Positions 7,757 to 15,756 of a DNA stretch of 64,000 nt are shown in pieces. Below the pieces are notes generated by a model that ran no database searches, had not been told where the DNA came from, and saw only the letters and a program-made list of their open reading frames with translations. The stretch comes from Spirochaetota bacterium. GTDB lineage: Bacteria > Spirochaetota > Spirochaetia > Treponematales > Rectinemataceae. The stretch is taken from contig JAJUJQ010000007.1 of the NCBI GenBank assembly GCA_029265255.1, forward strand, positions 1 through 64,000, in the 5' to 3' direction. Numbering within the stretch: the stretch's first letter is position 1; every line of letters starts with the position of its first letter. Made by a program: the position numbers and the translations under genes.

Positions 7757-8647
7757 ATGAAACTGAGCCTGGTACTCGCAGAACGGACCATTGAAGAAAA
7801 CATCGCCATCGTTAGAAAATACGAGCATCTTGTTCAGATGTTCGAGCTGAGAGCGGATTTTCTGTATTCTCGGGAGCTTGCCGGAATCGCGGAGATACGC
7901 AATGCGGTAACAAAAGAGCTTGTGTTCTCTGTCCGCATGCTGGCGGATGGAGGCCGCTGGATGGGCTCCATAGGCGAAATGGCAAGCCTCTACCGCCGCG
8001 CTGCGGACATTGGATTTGACTATATTGACCTGCCAGAAGAGTTCCCGACACCTCGGCTGGCCAATCGGCGCACACGAATTATTCGGTCGGCCCATCTGCT
8101 GCAGGGCGACAGCCTCGACCTCGACGCGGTATACGCCAGGATTACCGCGCGCACCGGAGAAATACCGAGAGTCACGGTTATTCTGAACTCCGCTGCATCC
8201 GTTGTACGGTTCCTTGATTGGGCAGCCCGCCGAAAGGCCCAGGATGCGCGGGAATGCATTATCACCGGCACAGGGAAAAAGGCCGTATTTACACATATTC
8301 TTGGGGATCATATCGGCACCATGCGCGGCGAGGTCCATGTCCCCGGCAAAATTCCCATGCCTGGCATGCTCGATATCGAGGAGGCAGTATTTCGATACAA
8401 CGCTGGTGGAATCACCTCTAATACAACCGTCATTGGCATTGTAACCTCGGCATCTTCGTATCTGCCGCCTCACCTGCTTCCGCATACCGGTATTCCCGGC
8501 TATGAGAGGAACGAAGTCAGGGTGCCTTTTATCCTCGATTCAAAAGAGGAGGTGGAAGTACTCCGCCATACCTGCAACATCGCGCACTTCTGTCTGTCCC
8601 GGCATCATGCCATGCGCACAAAACATTCGACGCTGCAGGTCATCTGA
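7757..8647 (+). CDS. degenerate type I 3-dehydroquinate dehydratase fused to a shikimate dehydrogenase N-terminal remnant
   Basis: A 296-residue protein. Residues 1-215 follow type I dehydroquinase (MFELRADFL, FDYIDL, SAHLL, EIPRVTV, HVPGKI). Residues 220-296 resemble the substrate-binding half of shikimate dehydrogenase (TSNTTVIGIV, VRVPFIL) and then stop; the NADP domain is missing. Compared by eye with the Salmonella enzyme, the Schiff-base Lys170 is Arg138 (DIPKIAV becomes EIPRVTV), the substrate-binding Arg213 is His and Gln236 is Lys198. His113 keeps the catalytic-His position. The SxS motif of shikimate dehydrogenase is also not recognisable. It is therefore probably catalytically dead or repurposed. 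Many bacteria and plants carry full-length aroD-aroE fusions; this looks like a decayed one. It converges on the dehydrogenase gene at 8652. Confidence 0.78.
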   Translation: MKLSLVLAERTIEENIAIVRKYEHLVQMFELRADFLYSRELAGIAEIRNAVTKELVFSVRMLADGGRWMGSIGEMASLYRRAADIGFDYIDLPEEFPTPRLANRRTRIIRSAHLLQGDSLDLDAVYARITARTGEIPRVTVILNSAASVVRFLDWAARRKAQDARECIITGTGKKAVFTHILGDHIGTMRGEVHVPGKIPMPGMLDIEEAVFRYNAGGITSNTTVIGIVTSASSYLPPHLLPHTGIPGYERNEVRVPFILDSKEEVEVLRHTCNIAHFCLSRHHAMRTKHSTLQVI

Positions 8648-8651
8648 TTAT

Positions 8652-9683
8652 TCAGTCGTTGGTCAGAATGACTTTGACATCCTGAGTCTTCCCCGACGCG
8701 AGCTCCTCGAAAATCCGAGGACCTTCCGACATTGGATAGCGTCCGGTAATCATTTTCTTTACATCGAGCTTTCCGTCTATGATCAGCTGCAGACCTTCGC
8801 GCATCTCGGTGGTGTACATGTAGCTCGACTGAAGCCTCAGCTCCTTGACAACGGCATGTTTGTATTCAATTTCGAAGGTGGGGGATGCCATGCCGACCAT
8901 CAGAATAGTGCCTCCATTTCTGGCGATCTCGATGGCGCGGTTTACTGTCTGCGGGACACCCGCCGCATCAAAGACAACATCAACGCCGGTGTCGTCGGTC
9001 ATCTTCTTGATAATACCTTCAACATCGTCATTTGAATTGATCACATCGGTTGCTCCACAGTCACGCGCCATCTGGAGCCTGTTCTCCATGACATCGATAG
9101 CGATAATTCTGGAAGCGCCAAAAATCTTGAGGCACATGACTCCCATGAGACCGATAGGACCGACACCGAACACCGCAGCAGTTTTGCCATCGAGTCTTCC
9201 GGCATGCTTGACGGCGCGGAGGGAAATCGATAGCGGTTCGACCAGTGCGCATTCTTCATAGCTCACCGAATCGGGAAGGGGCATCAGTTTTTCCGCTGGC
9301 GCCACAACATATTCGGCCATCGCTCCATTGTAGCTGCCAGCTTTCATAGTAGTGCCGATGATGTAGCGATAATCGCATACGTTGGACAAACCGTCGCGGC
9401 AGTTTCTGCAGGTACCGCAGTACAGATTAGTCACCACACCAACACGGTCGCCAGGCTGTACTCCCTGCACCCCTTCACCAAGGGCGGCAACCTGCCCGGA
9501 AAACTCGTGGCCCATGATGAGCGGCGGCTTGCGCATGGCAGACACCGCCTTATAGCCAGCCAGATCCGATCCACAGATCGAGACCGCTTTGACACGGACC
9601 AGCACCTGCCCGGGACCTGGTTGGGGCGTAGGTACTTCTTCATAGCGGATATCGCGGGGGCCGTAGTATACAAGCGCTTTCAT
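8652..9683 (-). CDS. zinc-dependent medium-chain alcohol/polyol dehydrogenase
   Basis: A 343-residue MDR-superfamily dehydrogenase. The start at 9683 has GGAAAGGAG upstream. Catalytic zinc ligands are in SICGSD and GHEF. The structural-zinc lobe reads CGTCRNCRDGLSNVC. The NAD(P) motif is GVGPIGLMG, followed by an acidic residue (AIDVMENR), which favours NAD. The family covers sorbitol, threonine and keto-inositol dehydrogenases. It is the last gene of the long GntR-led operon. In Thermotoga maritima the inositol pathway pairs a zinc dehydrogenase (IolM) with a creatininase-family hydrolase (IolN) and a TIM-barrel epimerase (IolO), and the same three families co-occur here. The substrate assignment remains an inference. 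Confidence 0.8.
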   Translation of the reverse strand: MKALVYYGPRDIRYEEVPTPQPGPGQVLVRVKAVSICGSDLAGYKAVSAMRKPPLIMGHEFSGQVAALGEGVQGVQPGDRVGVVTNLYCGTCRNCRDGLSNVCDYRYIIGTTMKAGSYNGAMAEYVVAPAEKLMPLPDSVSYEECALVEPLSISLRAVKHAGRLDGKTAAVFGVGPIGLMGVMCLKIFGASRIIAIDVMENRLQMARDCGATDVINSNDDVEGIIKKMTDDTGVDVVFDAAGVPQTVNRAIEIARNGGTILMVGMASPTFEIEYKHAVVKELRLQSSYMYTTEMREGLQLIIDGKLDVKKMITGRYPMSEGPRIFEELASGKTQDVKVILTND

Positions 9684-9712
9684 CGTATTGCTCCTTTCCT
9701 GTCGGTCTTGCC

Positions 9713-10522
9713 TCAACATTCTGCCCGATATGGTGTAATGTCATGGGCTGCAAAGAAATCCATGACGCTGCGAATTTCCTGCGCATAATCCCTGAACACC
9801 GAGGCTTCGATGGAAATGATTTCCTTGTAAGAAATTCTCTTCAGCGTCTCAAGAAATGGCGCATAGTCGAAGCCGTCGTCGAGTCGAGGTACCACTCGTT
9901 CGGGGAATACTGTCAGCGGGTTATCCAAATGCACGTGGCGTATGTACAGTTCGAATTCTTCTATATCCGAGAGCGGCCGCTGCATCTCTACCATGTAGCG
10001 GTAATCAATGAAGGTCTTCAGGTTGTGTCGGCCATACTTCCTGATGAAGGCGACTGCCTCCGGCAGACTGTTGACGATGTTCGAAAGCTTGCGCCCCAGC
10101 GGCTCAATCAGAATCGTGATATTGCGCGCTGCGGCGATATCGAGCAGCATGATGAAGAACTCATCGAACTTGGCGCGCGCTGTCTCAATATCGCCCTCTG
10201 TCGGAAGGCTGCGAGCCCTGCCATTTCCGAACACGATATATCGCGCACCCATCCCTGCGGCGCGATCACATGCCTTTTCGAGATAGTCGCGATAAAAGCC
10301 AAGATCGAAGGAGGGATCTGCAATTCTCGAATCGAGTGGTATGGGGTTGTCGAACACGTCTGCCGGTATGCCGCAGTCTCTCAGCCGCTTCCTGGCCGCC
10401 TTGTATTCGGCCTCATCGAATCCCATCAGTTCCTTGATATGAAGCTCCGCGCAATCGAAACCGGCCGCGACGATGGTGTCCAGGTCTTTGATAAATCCGA
10501 AACATCCAAGACGCATGTGCAT
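9713..10522 (-). CDS. sugar isomerase/epimerase-like TIM-barrel protein
   Basis: A 269-residue xylose-isomerase-like TIM-barrel protein. Metal-site landmarks are LIEPLGR (Glu), TFIDYRYM (Asp), RHVHLDNP (His) and ISIEASV (Glu), a complete set. It starts 9 bp after dctM ends and precedes the zinc dehydrogenase by 29 bp, so it belongs to the GntR-led operon. The family includes 5-keto-gluconate epimerases, tagatose epimerases, inosose dehydratases and 3-dehydroshikimate dehydratase; I cannot choose among these. It is related to the protein at 4772-5542, and both share the KACDRAAG/LGxxVLVxxDG-type region and the DGFDY motif. Confidence 0.78.
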   Translation of the reverse strand: MHMRLGCFGFIKDLDTIVAAGFDCAELHIKELMGFDEAEYKAARKRLRDCGIPADVFDNPIPLDSRIADPSFDLGFYRDYLEKACDRAAGMGARYIVFGNGRARSLPTEGDIETARAKFDEFFIMLLDIAAARNITILIEPLGRKLSNIVNSLPEAVAFIRKYGRHNLKTFIDYRYMVEMQRPLSDIEEFELYIRHVHLDNPLTVFPERVVPRLDDGFDYAPFLETLKRISYKEIISIEASVFRDYAQEIRSVMDFFAAHDITPYRAEC

Positions 10523-10531
10523 AGATGCCCC

Positions 10532-11812
10532 CTACCGTACGTAGCCGAAGAACCGCGGCAGGAACATCGACAGCGGCTCAATATAGGTAACAAGGAAGAG
10601 CACCACGATTTCCGCAAACAGGAAGGGAAGAGTCGCCTTGGTGACCTTCTCGATAGGCAGCTTTGTTATGGTACATACGACATAGAGGCAGAGCCCTACG
10701 GGTGGTGTAATAAGCCCAATCATCAGATTGAGGACGATAATGGCTCCAAGATGAATAGGGCTGATGTCGAAAGGACGCACAATGCTCAGCAGGAGGGGCG
10801 CAGTGATGATGATCGCCGAAGAGCCTTCCATGAACGTGCCTATGATGAGCAGCACAATGTTGATGGCAAGTAGCAATGTGTATTTATTGGTAAATATCTG
10901 GCCGGCAAGCAACGCGAGCTTCTGAGGAATCTGCTCTGTTACCAGCATCCAATTGAATACATTGGAACAGGCGATGATGAGAAAGACCGTGCCCGTGGTC
11001 TTGGCGGTGGCAATGAAAGATTCCTTCAGCATTTTGAAGGTAAGGTTCTTGTAGACGAGAAAGCCGATAATCAGCGCATATACCACTGCTGCGCCCGAGG
11101 CTTCGGTAGCAGTGAACACACCAGACAGAATCCCGCCCAGGATGATGATGGGCATAAAAAGAGGAACAGTGGCATTCGCGAGCGCGACGCCGATCTCCTT
11201 TAATGTCGGCCAACGCGGCGTTCTAGGATAATTTCTTTTTGCAGAAATAATTGCGTTGACAACCATGAGTGACAGCCCAAGCAGTATTCCCGGAATGGCT
11301 CCAGCAAGGAAGAGGGCTGCGACAGAGGTCGATCCCACCAGCGAATAGATTACGAACGGAATGCTGGGCGGGATAATTGGGCCTACCACGGATGAGGAAC
11401 AGGTGACAGCGGCGCTGAAATCGTCGTCGAACCCTTGTTCGACCATGGCAGGAATCAGCATAGTGCCAAAGGCCGAGGTATCAGCTACTGCTGAGCCGGA
11501 AATACCTGCAAAGAACATGGAAGCGACGATATTTACGTGCCCAAGACCACCTCTGAGTCGTCCCACCATGACAGTGGCGAGATCGACAAGCCGCTTTGTG
11601 ATGCCGCTCCTCGCCATAAGATCCCCGGCCAGAATGAAGAACGGAATAGCCATGAACGGGAAGGAATCGACACCGGTAAACATGCGCTGGGCGATCAGCC
11701 CGACGGTAATTCCTTTGGAAAGAAGGAATATGAGTGCGGAAGTCCCGAGGCAGAATGCAATCGGCACACCTGCGATGAGAAATACCACGAATGCAATGAT
11801 TGCGAATACCAT
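10532..11812 (-). CDS. dctM: TRAP transporter large permease subunit (DctM family)
   Basis: A 426-residue integral membrane protein, about the usual DctM length, with some twelve hydrophobic segments. The family signature AGISGSAVADTSAFG is present near residue 105, followed by SSSVVGPIIPPSIP. It forms the ion-driven translocation channel of a tripartite (TRAP) importer together with the small membrane protein 14 bp upstream and the binding protein at 12445. TRAP importers mostly carry organic acids, including sugar acids, which guides substrate guesses for this operon. Confidence 0.93.
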   Translation of the reverse strand: MVFAIIAFVVFLIAGVPIAFCLGTSALIFLLSKGITVGLIAQRMFTGVDSFPFMAIPFFILAGDLMARSGITKRLVDLATVMVGRLRGGLGHVNIVASMFFAGISGSAVADTSAFGTMLIPAMVEQGFDDDFSAAVTCSSSVVGPIIPPSIPFVIYSLVGSTSVAALFLAGAIPGILLGLSLMVVNAIISAKRNYPRTPRWPTLKEIGVALANATVPLFMPIIILGGILSGVFTATEASGAAVVYALIIGFLVYKNLTFKMLKESFIATAKTTGTVFLIIACSNVFNWMLVTEQIPQKLALLAGQIFTNKYTLLLAINIVLLIIGTFMEGSSAIIITAPLLLSIVRPFDISPIHLGAIIVLNLMIGLITPPVGLCLYVVCTITKLPIEKVTKATLPFLFAEIVVLFLVTYIEPLSMFLPRFFGYVR

Positions 11813-11826
11813 TCTCTGCTCCTGTA

Positions 11827-12315
11827 TTATTCAACCGGTTTCCGAATGCCTCGGATAATGTGGATGAGCTCCTCCACAGCCATCATGAATGATCCTGCAG
11901 TAACTGAAAAATACGGGATGACCATGGGAACCTCCATGGCGCTCGATCTTTGTATGGACAGAGTATTGAGATGCTTGAATGAATTGACGAGTATGATGAC
12001 GAGAAACACTTCCACCACGAGCCTAGTCAAGATGACCATCCATTTCTGCAGCCTTGCTGGAAGAGCCTGTACAATGGCGGTCAGGCCAATATGTTCATCG
12101 CTTTTCATCGCGAGAGAGGCGCCGAGGTACCCCATCCAGATCATAAGGTAGCGGCCCAGTTCCTCCGCCCAGGGGAAGGAATGATTCAGCACATAGCGGC
12201 TGAAAACGGCGACTCCAATATTCAGGATCATCACACCGAGTATGAGCGTAATAGCCCATTCAATCGCCTTTTCCATGATCGACAGAATGCTTGATTTTTC
12301 TGTTATGTTGCCCAT
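11827..12315 (-). CDS. dctQ: TRAP transporter small permease subunit (DctQ family)
   Basis: A 162-residue protein with four hydrophobic helices and the family-typical FPWAEELGRYLMIWMGYLG. The start at 12315 is chosen because AAAAGGTGGT precedes it; an upstream in-frame ATG (12348) would add a basic tail with no ribosome site. It is the small membrane component that couples DctP to DctM. A 129-bp gap with a stem-loop separates it from dctP. Confidence 0.9.
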   Translation of the reverse strand: MGNITEKSSILSIMEKAIEWAITLILGVMILNIGVAVFSRYVLNHSFPWAEELGRYLMIWMGYLGASLAMKSDEHIGLTAIVQALPARLQKWMVILTRLVVEVFLVIILVNSFKHLNTLSIQRSSAMEVPMVIPYFSVTAGSFMMAVEELIHIIRGIRKPVE

Positions 12316-12394
12316 CGCTGCATTACCACCTTTTCTGCGTCGAGGCATGATCGATGATTGCCTCGTCGTGTTTCTTCTGTCTTCTGCAATGTAA

Positions 12395-12429
12395 GAGAAG
12401 GGGCTTCTCTTGGCGGGAAACCCCTTCTC
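12395..12429 (-). other. stem-loop between dctP and dctQ
   Basis: GAGAAGGGG (12395-12403) pairs with CCCCTTCTC (12421-12429). On the transcribed strand it lies 15 nt downstream of the dctP stop codon. It may partly terminate or protect the dctP message so that the binding protein is made in excess. Similar stem-loops follow the two other binding-protein genes in the window. Confidence 0.6.
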
Positions 12430-12444
12430 CTCTAAACCGCGTGC

Positions 12445-13479
12445 TTACTTCAGGCCTTCCTTGGCCTTCTGCTGGGCAACCGCGTCATTGACAGCCTTCA
12501 GAAGCTCGTCGATCAGTTTTGGATCGACCCTCGTCTTCAGGTAGTCGATGACCGGTGGCTGCATTGCCTTGCGGAACTGCTCCATTTCGGCATCGGTCGG
12601 CGAGTAGATCTGCACTTTTGCGGCAGCAAGCTGATCAAGGCCAGCCGCATTGAGGTAGTTCATGACACCTCGCGAAACGGTACTGCTGATCTGGGCGCTG
12701 TCGAGGATGATGTACTGCAGATCGGCGGGGAGGCTCTTAAAGAACTTCTCGTTGATGATAAACCAGTCGACACCATACACGTGGCCATCAAGGGTCATGT
12801 ACTTCTGAACTTCGTAGAGCTTGGCTGAAAGAATGGAACCAACGGGATTCTCCTGACCATCGACAACGCCGGTCTGGAGCGCGGTGTAGGTTTCGGTCCA
12901 CGCAATCGGGGTGGGGTTGGCACCGACCGCCTTGAGCATATTGATATAGACCGGTGTTTCCATGACGCGGATCTTCAATCCCTTGAGATCGGCTGGCGTT
13001 CTGATCGGGCGTACATTGTTGGTGAAGTGTCTGAAACCGACTTCCGCAAAGGCCAGGCAGCGCATGCCGGTCTGCTGCAGGAACATTTCACGCAGCTTGT
13101 CACCAAAGGGACCATCCATGACCTCCCAGGCAATTTTGCTCGAGGGGAACAGATAGGGGATGTCGGTGATGCCCGCAGGGGGGAAGAAGCTCGAAAGCAC
13201 ACCTGATGCGATACCCGCCTCAACAGTCCCCGCTCTGATGCCTTCAACATACTCTCGTTCAGCGCCTAGGGCTCCAGCTCCATAGACCGTTACCTTGATT
13301 CGGCCGCCGGAGCGCGAATTCACGAGCGCGGCAAAGGTGAGCGCCTGCGCCTGCTTGCGCGACACGGTCGGATCGGTTGAATCCGCGTGCGCCAGTTTGA
13401 GTTCGATTACTTTCGCCTGACCGAACACGGTCGCGACGGAAAGTGCGAGTACCAGGAATACGATTCCTAGTTTTTTCAT
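12445..13479 (-). CDS. dctP: TRAP transporter periplasmic substrate-binding protein (DctP family)
   Basis: A 344-residue exported protein with a type I signal peptide (MKKLGIVFLVLALSVATVFGQ) and a good ribosome site (GGAGG). DctP landmarks are LKLAHADS near the mature N-terminus, the LKGLKIRVMETPVYINMLKAVGANPTP region with the conserved Arg that usually binds the substrate carboxylate, and the ALQTGVVDGQENP signature. It captures the substrate for DctQM. The conserved Arg suggests a carboxylated substrate. No closer substrate prediction is possible by eye. Confidence 0.92.
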   Translation of the reverse strand: MKKLGIVFLVLALSVATVFGQAKVIELKLAHADSTDPTVSRKQAQALTFAALVNSRSGGRIKVTVYGAGALGAEREYVEGIRAGTVEAGIASGVLSSFFPPAGITDIPYLFPSSKIAWEVMDGPFGDKLREMFLQQTGMRCLAFAEVGFRHFTNNVRPIRTPADLKGLKIRVMETPVYINMLKAVGANPTPIAWTETYTALQTGVVDGQENPVGSILSAKLYEVQKYMTLDGHVYGVDWFIINEKFFKSLPADLQYIILDSAQISSTVSRGVMNYLNAAGLDQLAAAKVQIYSPTDAEMEQFRKAMQPPVIDYLKTRVDPKLIDELLKAVNDAVAQQKAKEGLK

Positions 13480-13544
13480 ACCATTGCCTCCTTCAAAAAA
13501 TTGCTATTCGTCATGCCGCCATTGCAGGCAGCACAGTTCCTTGA

Positions 13545-14507
13545 TCAGCTCGGCCACGCGATGGTGTAGAGGTGCTTGCCACCATTGAGCGGCCCCTTGA
13601 GCAACGCGGCAATCTCCTCTTCGCTGCGCTGCGACATCAGCTTGGCATCGGGGAGCACACCTACGGGGAATCGTGAGAGAATGTCGTCATGCAGCTTCAC
13701 CAGATAGTTGAGTACATTTTCGATTGCCTTGCGGGCCTTGGACGCATCGGCAAGCGTTGCCTTACCGAGTACCCCTTCGGGGAAGGTCACGCATTCGATA
13801 CCGGTTCCGCCGATGATGCAGTGCCCGGGTATTGGGTTGCCGTATATATCTCCTCCTCGATCGACATGCCCAGGGGGGAGGAAACCTTTCAGCGTCGTGT
13901 CTTCGGCATGCTCAGGCTGGCAAAGCTCGGGGAACAGTGCCATTGAGATCGAAGTTTCCGCCTCATCCGCGTGCTGGAATGGCGTTTCGAACGGGCCGCC
14001 GTGCGCCTTGTCCATGAGATCCTTGCCCATGACGCGGGGTAGATCCACGAAGATGACCACGGCAGGAACTTGATATTTCTTGCCCCATTCCTGGATCGCT
14101 GACGGGAGTGCATACTCCTGGCCATGCATGCTGATGAAGATCATCTTGCGGAATCCGGTATTCCAGAATCCGGAAATCATGGCTCTGATATGGTCACAGA
14201 ATACGTTGTCGGGGAGCGGCACCGTACCTGGCTGGCCAATATGGTGGAATGGATGTGAGCCGTACCACATGGGCATGGCAACGGTACAACCGGTTTTCTG
14301 CGCGACCAGCTCGGCAATTCTCGTAACGATGAAGGTATCCTCACCGTAGGGACCGGCCTTGCCATGATTCTCGGTCGATCCGATAGGAATGATGATGATG
14401 TCGTTCTTCTTCAGGCGCTCCTCGACATCATATTTGGTCATAGTCTGGAAATAGATTTTGGAAGGTTTGTCCATCTGCCCTTCCTGCGGGAAAGTCCATT
14501 CCGACAT
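13545..14507 (-). CDS. creatininase-family hydrolase, possible 3-dehydro-scyllo-inosose hydrolase (IolN-like)
   Basis: A 320-residue creatininase-family protein. AAGGAG precedes the ATG at 14507. Metal-ligand motifs are GSTENHG and GEDTF near residues 43-58, MHGQEY in place of the usual GHGGN, and FQHADEAETS. The N-terminal extension (about 16 residues before the family core) and the ending GPLNGGKHLYTIA resemble the subgroup annotated as 3-dehydro-scyllo-inosose hydrolase, known as IolN in Thermotoga, but this rests on memory of the subgroup. The operon also has zinc dehydrogenase and TIM-barrel epimerase genes, as in that pathway. True creatininase is less likely, since no creatine-degrading partner is present. 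Confidence 0.65.
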   Translation of the reverse strand: MSEWTFPQEGQMDKPSKIYFQTMTKYDVEERLKKNDIIIIPIGSTENHGKAGPYGEDTFIVTRIAELVAQKTGCTVAMPMWYGSHPFHHIGQPGTVPLPDNVFCDHIRAMISGFWNTGFRKMIFISMHGQEYALPSAIQEWGKKYQVPAVVIFVDLPRVMGKDLMDKAHGGPFETPFQHADEAETSISMALFPELCQPEHAEDTTLKGFLPPGHVDRGGDIYGNPIPGHCIIGGTGIECVTFPEGVLGKATLADASKARKAIENVLNYLVKLHDDILSRFPVGVLPDAKLMSQRSEEEIAALLKGPLNGGKHLYTIAWPS

Positions 14508-14547
14508 ATATGCTCCTTGTTACATGTTCATTGTCCTCAGCCGGGCC

Positions 14548-14913
14548 TCATGACTGGAGCCGGTGGCTCTTGAGCTGAGGCGCATACACCCATACAAATT
14601 TCAGCTTGGTGGTACCCGTATTGACGATCTTGTGCTTGCCGCCCGGGGGGTTGTAGACGCAGATGCCGGGGTGCACGTCGATCTCCTGATCCTCAGTGAT
14701 GAATTTGCCGGTTCCTTCCAGGAACAGCATGACTTCCTCTTCGGTCTCATGCATGTGTTCAGGCACCATGGAACCCGGCTCGGTCTCATTGACGCCCAGC
14801 GCAAGGTTCTGAGCACCGACTGTTTTTTCCGAGATCAGAAGCCATGATGCCCGCGGCGGATCTCTTCTCTCGGGGACTACTTTGTTGATATCGACGACCT
14901 TCAGTCCTCCCAT
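14548..14913 (-). CDS. small single-domain cupin protein
   Basis: A 121-residue cupin. The first metal motif is PEHMHETEEEVMLFLEG (two His and a Glu), and the second is PPGGKHKIVNTG with a late His. Single-domain cupins of this type occur in sugar-acid operons as isomerases or as lyases and sensors; the exact role cannot be read. It lies between the SDR and the creatininase-family hydrolase genes, with short gaps on both sides (86 and 40 bp), and is part of the operon. Confidence 0.75.
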   Translation of the reverse strand: MGGLKVVDINKVVPERRDPPRASWLLISEKTVGAQNLALGVNETEPGSMVPEHMHETEEEVMLFLEGTGKFITEDQEIDVHPGICVYNPPGGKHKIVNTGTTKLKFVWVYAPQLKSHRLQS

Positions 14914-14999
14914 CGCATACTCCTTCTATTGTTGATGGAGAGGCGGCCATTGGTTGCATCCCTGGCCGCACTCCCGTGCTTCAATTTCGCTCACTTGTA

Positions 15000-15746
15000 T
15001 CAAGCCATGAAAATGCCACCGTTCACGTCGAGCGTAACGCCGGTAATCCAGTCCGACTGTGACGATGCCAGAAAGATCACCGCATCGGCGACGTCCTCTG
15101 GCATGCCATGTTTCGGCACAGCTCTTCCTGCAATCCATGACTCGAAGACTTCCCTGGGATACTGGCCGGTCTGCTCGGTATAAATGGTGCCCGGGCAGAT
15201 TGAATTAACATAGATGTTATTCGGCCCCAACTCTTTCGCGAGGCACTTGGTCATGGCAATGACGCCACCCTTGGATGCCGCATAGTTGACTCCGACTCCC
15301 GGCCTTCCCGTGCGGCCGCCCAGCGAGGCGATCATGACAATCTTCCCGTACTGCTGCTTTTTCATGACAGGCGCAACTTCCCTGCAGCAGAGAAACGGTC
15401 CGGTCAGATTCACCTTGATTACGAGATCCCACAGCTCGAGCGTGGTCTCTTCGAGAGGCTTATGGCGCGAAATACCGGCATTGTTCACCAGGACATCGAT
15501 ACGGCCGAAATGATCGATCGTCGCCTGTACCGCGGCCCGAACATCGGCTTCGCTTGTGACATCGACCTTTACAGGCAGCGCGCGCGAGCCTGCGGCATTG
15601 AGCTCTCTGGAGAGTTTTTCTATCGATTCGGCGTTCATGTCCCAAAGCGCTAAGCTGGCACCTTCCTGGGCACATCTTTTGGCAATGGCCAGCCCCAGGC
15701 CGTTTCCCGCGCCTGTCACAACCGCCACTTTGCCATCAAGTTCCAT
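15000..15746 (-). CDS. short-chain dehydrogenase/reductase (SDR family)
   Basis: A 248-residue classical SDR. The start at 15746 is chosen because GAGGGGG precedes it and it gives the normal N-terminus (MELDGKVAVVTGAG). Motifs are TGAGNGLG for the cofactor, VNNAGIS, Ser in IASLGG, and the catalytic YAASKGG. Asp after the second strand (LWDMNAE) favours NAD. The family includes gluconate 5-dehydrogenase, 3-oxoacyl reductases and polyol dehydrogenases. It is separated by only 10 bp from the aldehyde:ferredoxin oxidoreductase gene and is probably one of three oxidoreductases acting in sequence in this operon. Confidence 0.87.
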   Translation of the reverse strand: MELDGKVAVVTGAGNGLGLAIAKRCAQEGASLALWDMNAESIEKLSRELNAAGSRALPVKVDVTSEADVRAAVQATIDHFGRIDVLVNNAGISRHKPLEETTLELWDLVIKVNLTGPFLCCREVAPVMKKQQYGKIVMIASLGGRTGRPGVGVNYAASKGGVIAMTKCLAKELGPNNIYVNSICPGTIYTEQTGQYPREVFESWIAGRAVPKHGMPEDVADAVIFLASSQSDWITGVTLDVNGGIFMA

Positions 15747-15756
15747 ACTATCCCCC

